DNA of 64,000 nt from an uncultured SAR86 cluster bacterium (GTDB lineage: Bacteria > Pseudomonadota > Gammaproteobacteria > Magnimaribacterales > Magnimaribacteraceae), in NCBI GenBank assembly GCA_902628375.1, contig CACOMS010000005.1:1-64000 (forward strand), written 5' to 3'. Both the position numbers and the translations under genes were made by a program. Positions 63,636 through 64,000 of the stretch are shown here, piece by piece. The notes below the pieces were generated by a model. That model was not told the DNA's origin, did no database searches, and saw only the letters and a program-made list of their open reading frames with translations. The number at the start of each line of letters is the position of its first letter. Position 1 is the stretch's first letter.

Positions 63636-64000
63636 CTATAGATTGTTCAATAAATTAAATATTTCTTTATTTCTTGATGATAGATTCTCCTTGGAGCTTC
63701 TTATTTCATATATTTTTTTACCATCTAAGAATTTTACTAGTATGTCAAAAAGAATATTAAATTCCTTTATATTTTCTTTTTCCATTGGATTAGGTATAAA
63801 TAAATGAGGAATTAATTTTGGCAGAGCAAGTCTCGAATTTAATTCTCTTACTTGCATAGTATTAGAAGATTCAGTGAGTAAAAATAAATAGTCTATTTCT
63901 GATTCTTTAATTGTTAAAGAAGGATTAAAAGTTGCACCTACTCTTTCTAAACTATCAGTTTCGAACTTAAACTTTTTTTCTTTAAACTCTATAGCCGACT
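63636..64000 (-). CDS. Probable HprK-related kinase, C-terminal part
   Basis: The frame is open from the right window edge to a TAA at 63636, giving about 121 residues; the internal ATG at 63857 is not a credible start because the frame continues upstream. The sequence has the beta-strand and helix layout I associate with the end of HPr-kinase-like proteins (IDYLFLL, ELNSRLALPKLIP, ILVKFLDGKKIYEIRSSKE), but the P-loop lies outside the window. It lies beside an NTP_transf_5 gene, as such kinases often do. Family assignment is tentative. Confidence 0.45.
   Translation of the reverse strand, partial: SAIEFKEKKFKFETDSLERVGATFNPSLTIKESEIDYLFLLTESSNTMQVRELNSRLALPKLIPHLFIPNPMEKENIKEFNILFDILVKFLDGKKIYEIRSSKENLSSRNKEIFNLLNNL

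Noticed and set aside
1-64000. CRISPR arrays, insertion sequences or transposases
   Set aside because: No regularly spaced repeats, terminal inverted repeats or transposase-like proteins were seen.

Overview
The window is AT-rich, densely packed bacterial DNA. Neighbouring genes often share ATGA or single-base overlaps, convergent genes overlap at their 3' ends, and no gene-free gap exceeds about 235 bases. HspQ, ZapE, RppH, pyruvoyl Psd and the six-gene DUF3450-TtpC-ExbB-ExbD-TonB-TPR operon point to a marine gammaproteobacterium. The small gaps and low GC resemble the streamlined SAR86 clade. That placement is an inference, since the window has no rRNA or other marker.

Positions 1-33219 are mostly core genome. 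A minus-strand housekeeping run (DUF1295-like membrane methyltransferase, psd, efp, argS, yggS, proC, start of yggT) lies divergent from the TonB energising operon (5608-10799, plus). Next comes a minus-strand cluster of folA, thyA, lgt, a sodium:solute symporter with its DUF4212 small subunit, and a TauE/SafE exporter. An NRDE protein, rppH and a HAD phosphatase follow, then gcvT-gcvH-gcvP for glycine cleavage. The stretch 22126-33219 holds a group Ic aspartate aminotransferase, hspQ, a ferredoxin-reductase-like flavoprotein, a small monooxygenase, zapE, a GFA-family protein, gmhA, a second DUF1295 protein, a fused enoyl-CoA hydratase/3-hydroxyacyl-CoA dehydrogenase, and a degenerate metallo-hydrolase / FAD monooxygenase / PhyH trio.

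From tRNA-Cys (33284) onward the window becomes a surface-polysaccharide locus. A wzc-wza-wzb export module sits between tRNA-Cys and tRNA-Leu. After tRNA-Leu, a co-directional block of about 25 kb (37081-62455) makes and exports a complex glycan. It encodes an HpcH/HpaI aldolase, a KdsB-like and a NeuA-like CMP-ulosonate synthetase, a KdnB/KdnA-like oxidase-transaminase pair, a CBS-NeuB-SAF-TIM-barrel fusion, three epimerases, a nucleotide-sugar dehydrogenase, an AsnB amidotransferase, a GT4 glycosyltransferase, two GT-B-like proteins of uncertain role, Wzy, Wzx and a PglC-like initiating transferase. It ends with a small three-gene nucleotide-activation cassette (nucleotidyltransferase-cupin, APS-kinase-like, NMNAT-like). 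Two probable gene remnants inside the block suggest ongoing turnover, as expected of a hypervariable surface island.

The right edge (minus strand) carries an NTP_transf_5 nucleotidyltransferase and the C-terminal part of a protein that looks like an HprK-related kinase. The most interesting hypothesis is a biosynthetic route to a terminally aminated 3-deoxy-ulosonic acid. It would combine a NeuB-type synthase fused to a sugar isomerase-like barrel with Kdn-type oxidation and amination, in which the oxidase lacks one canonical metal ligand.
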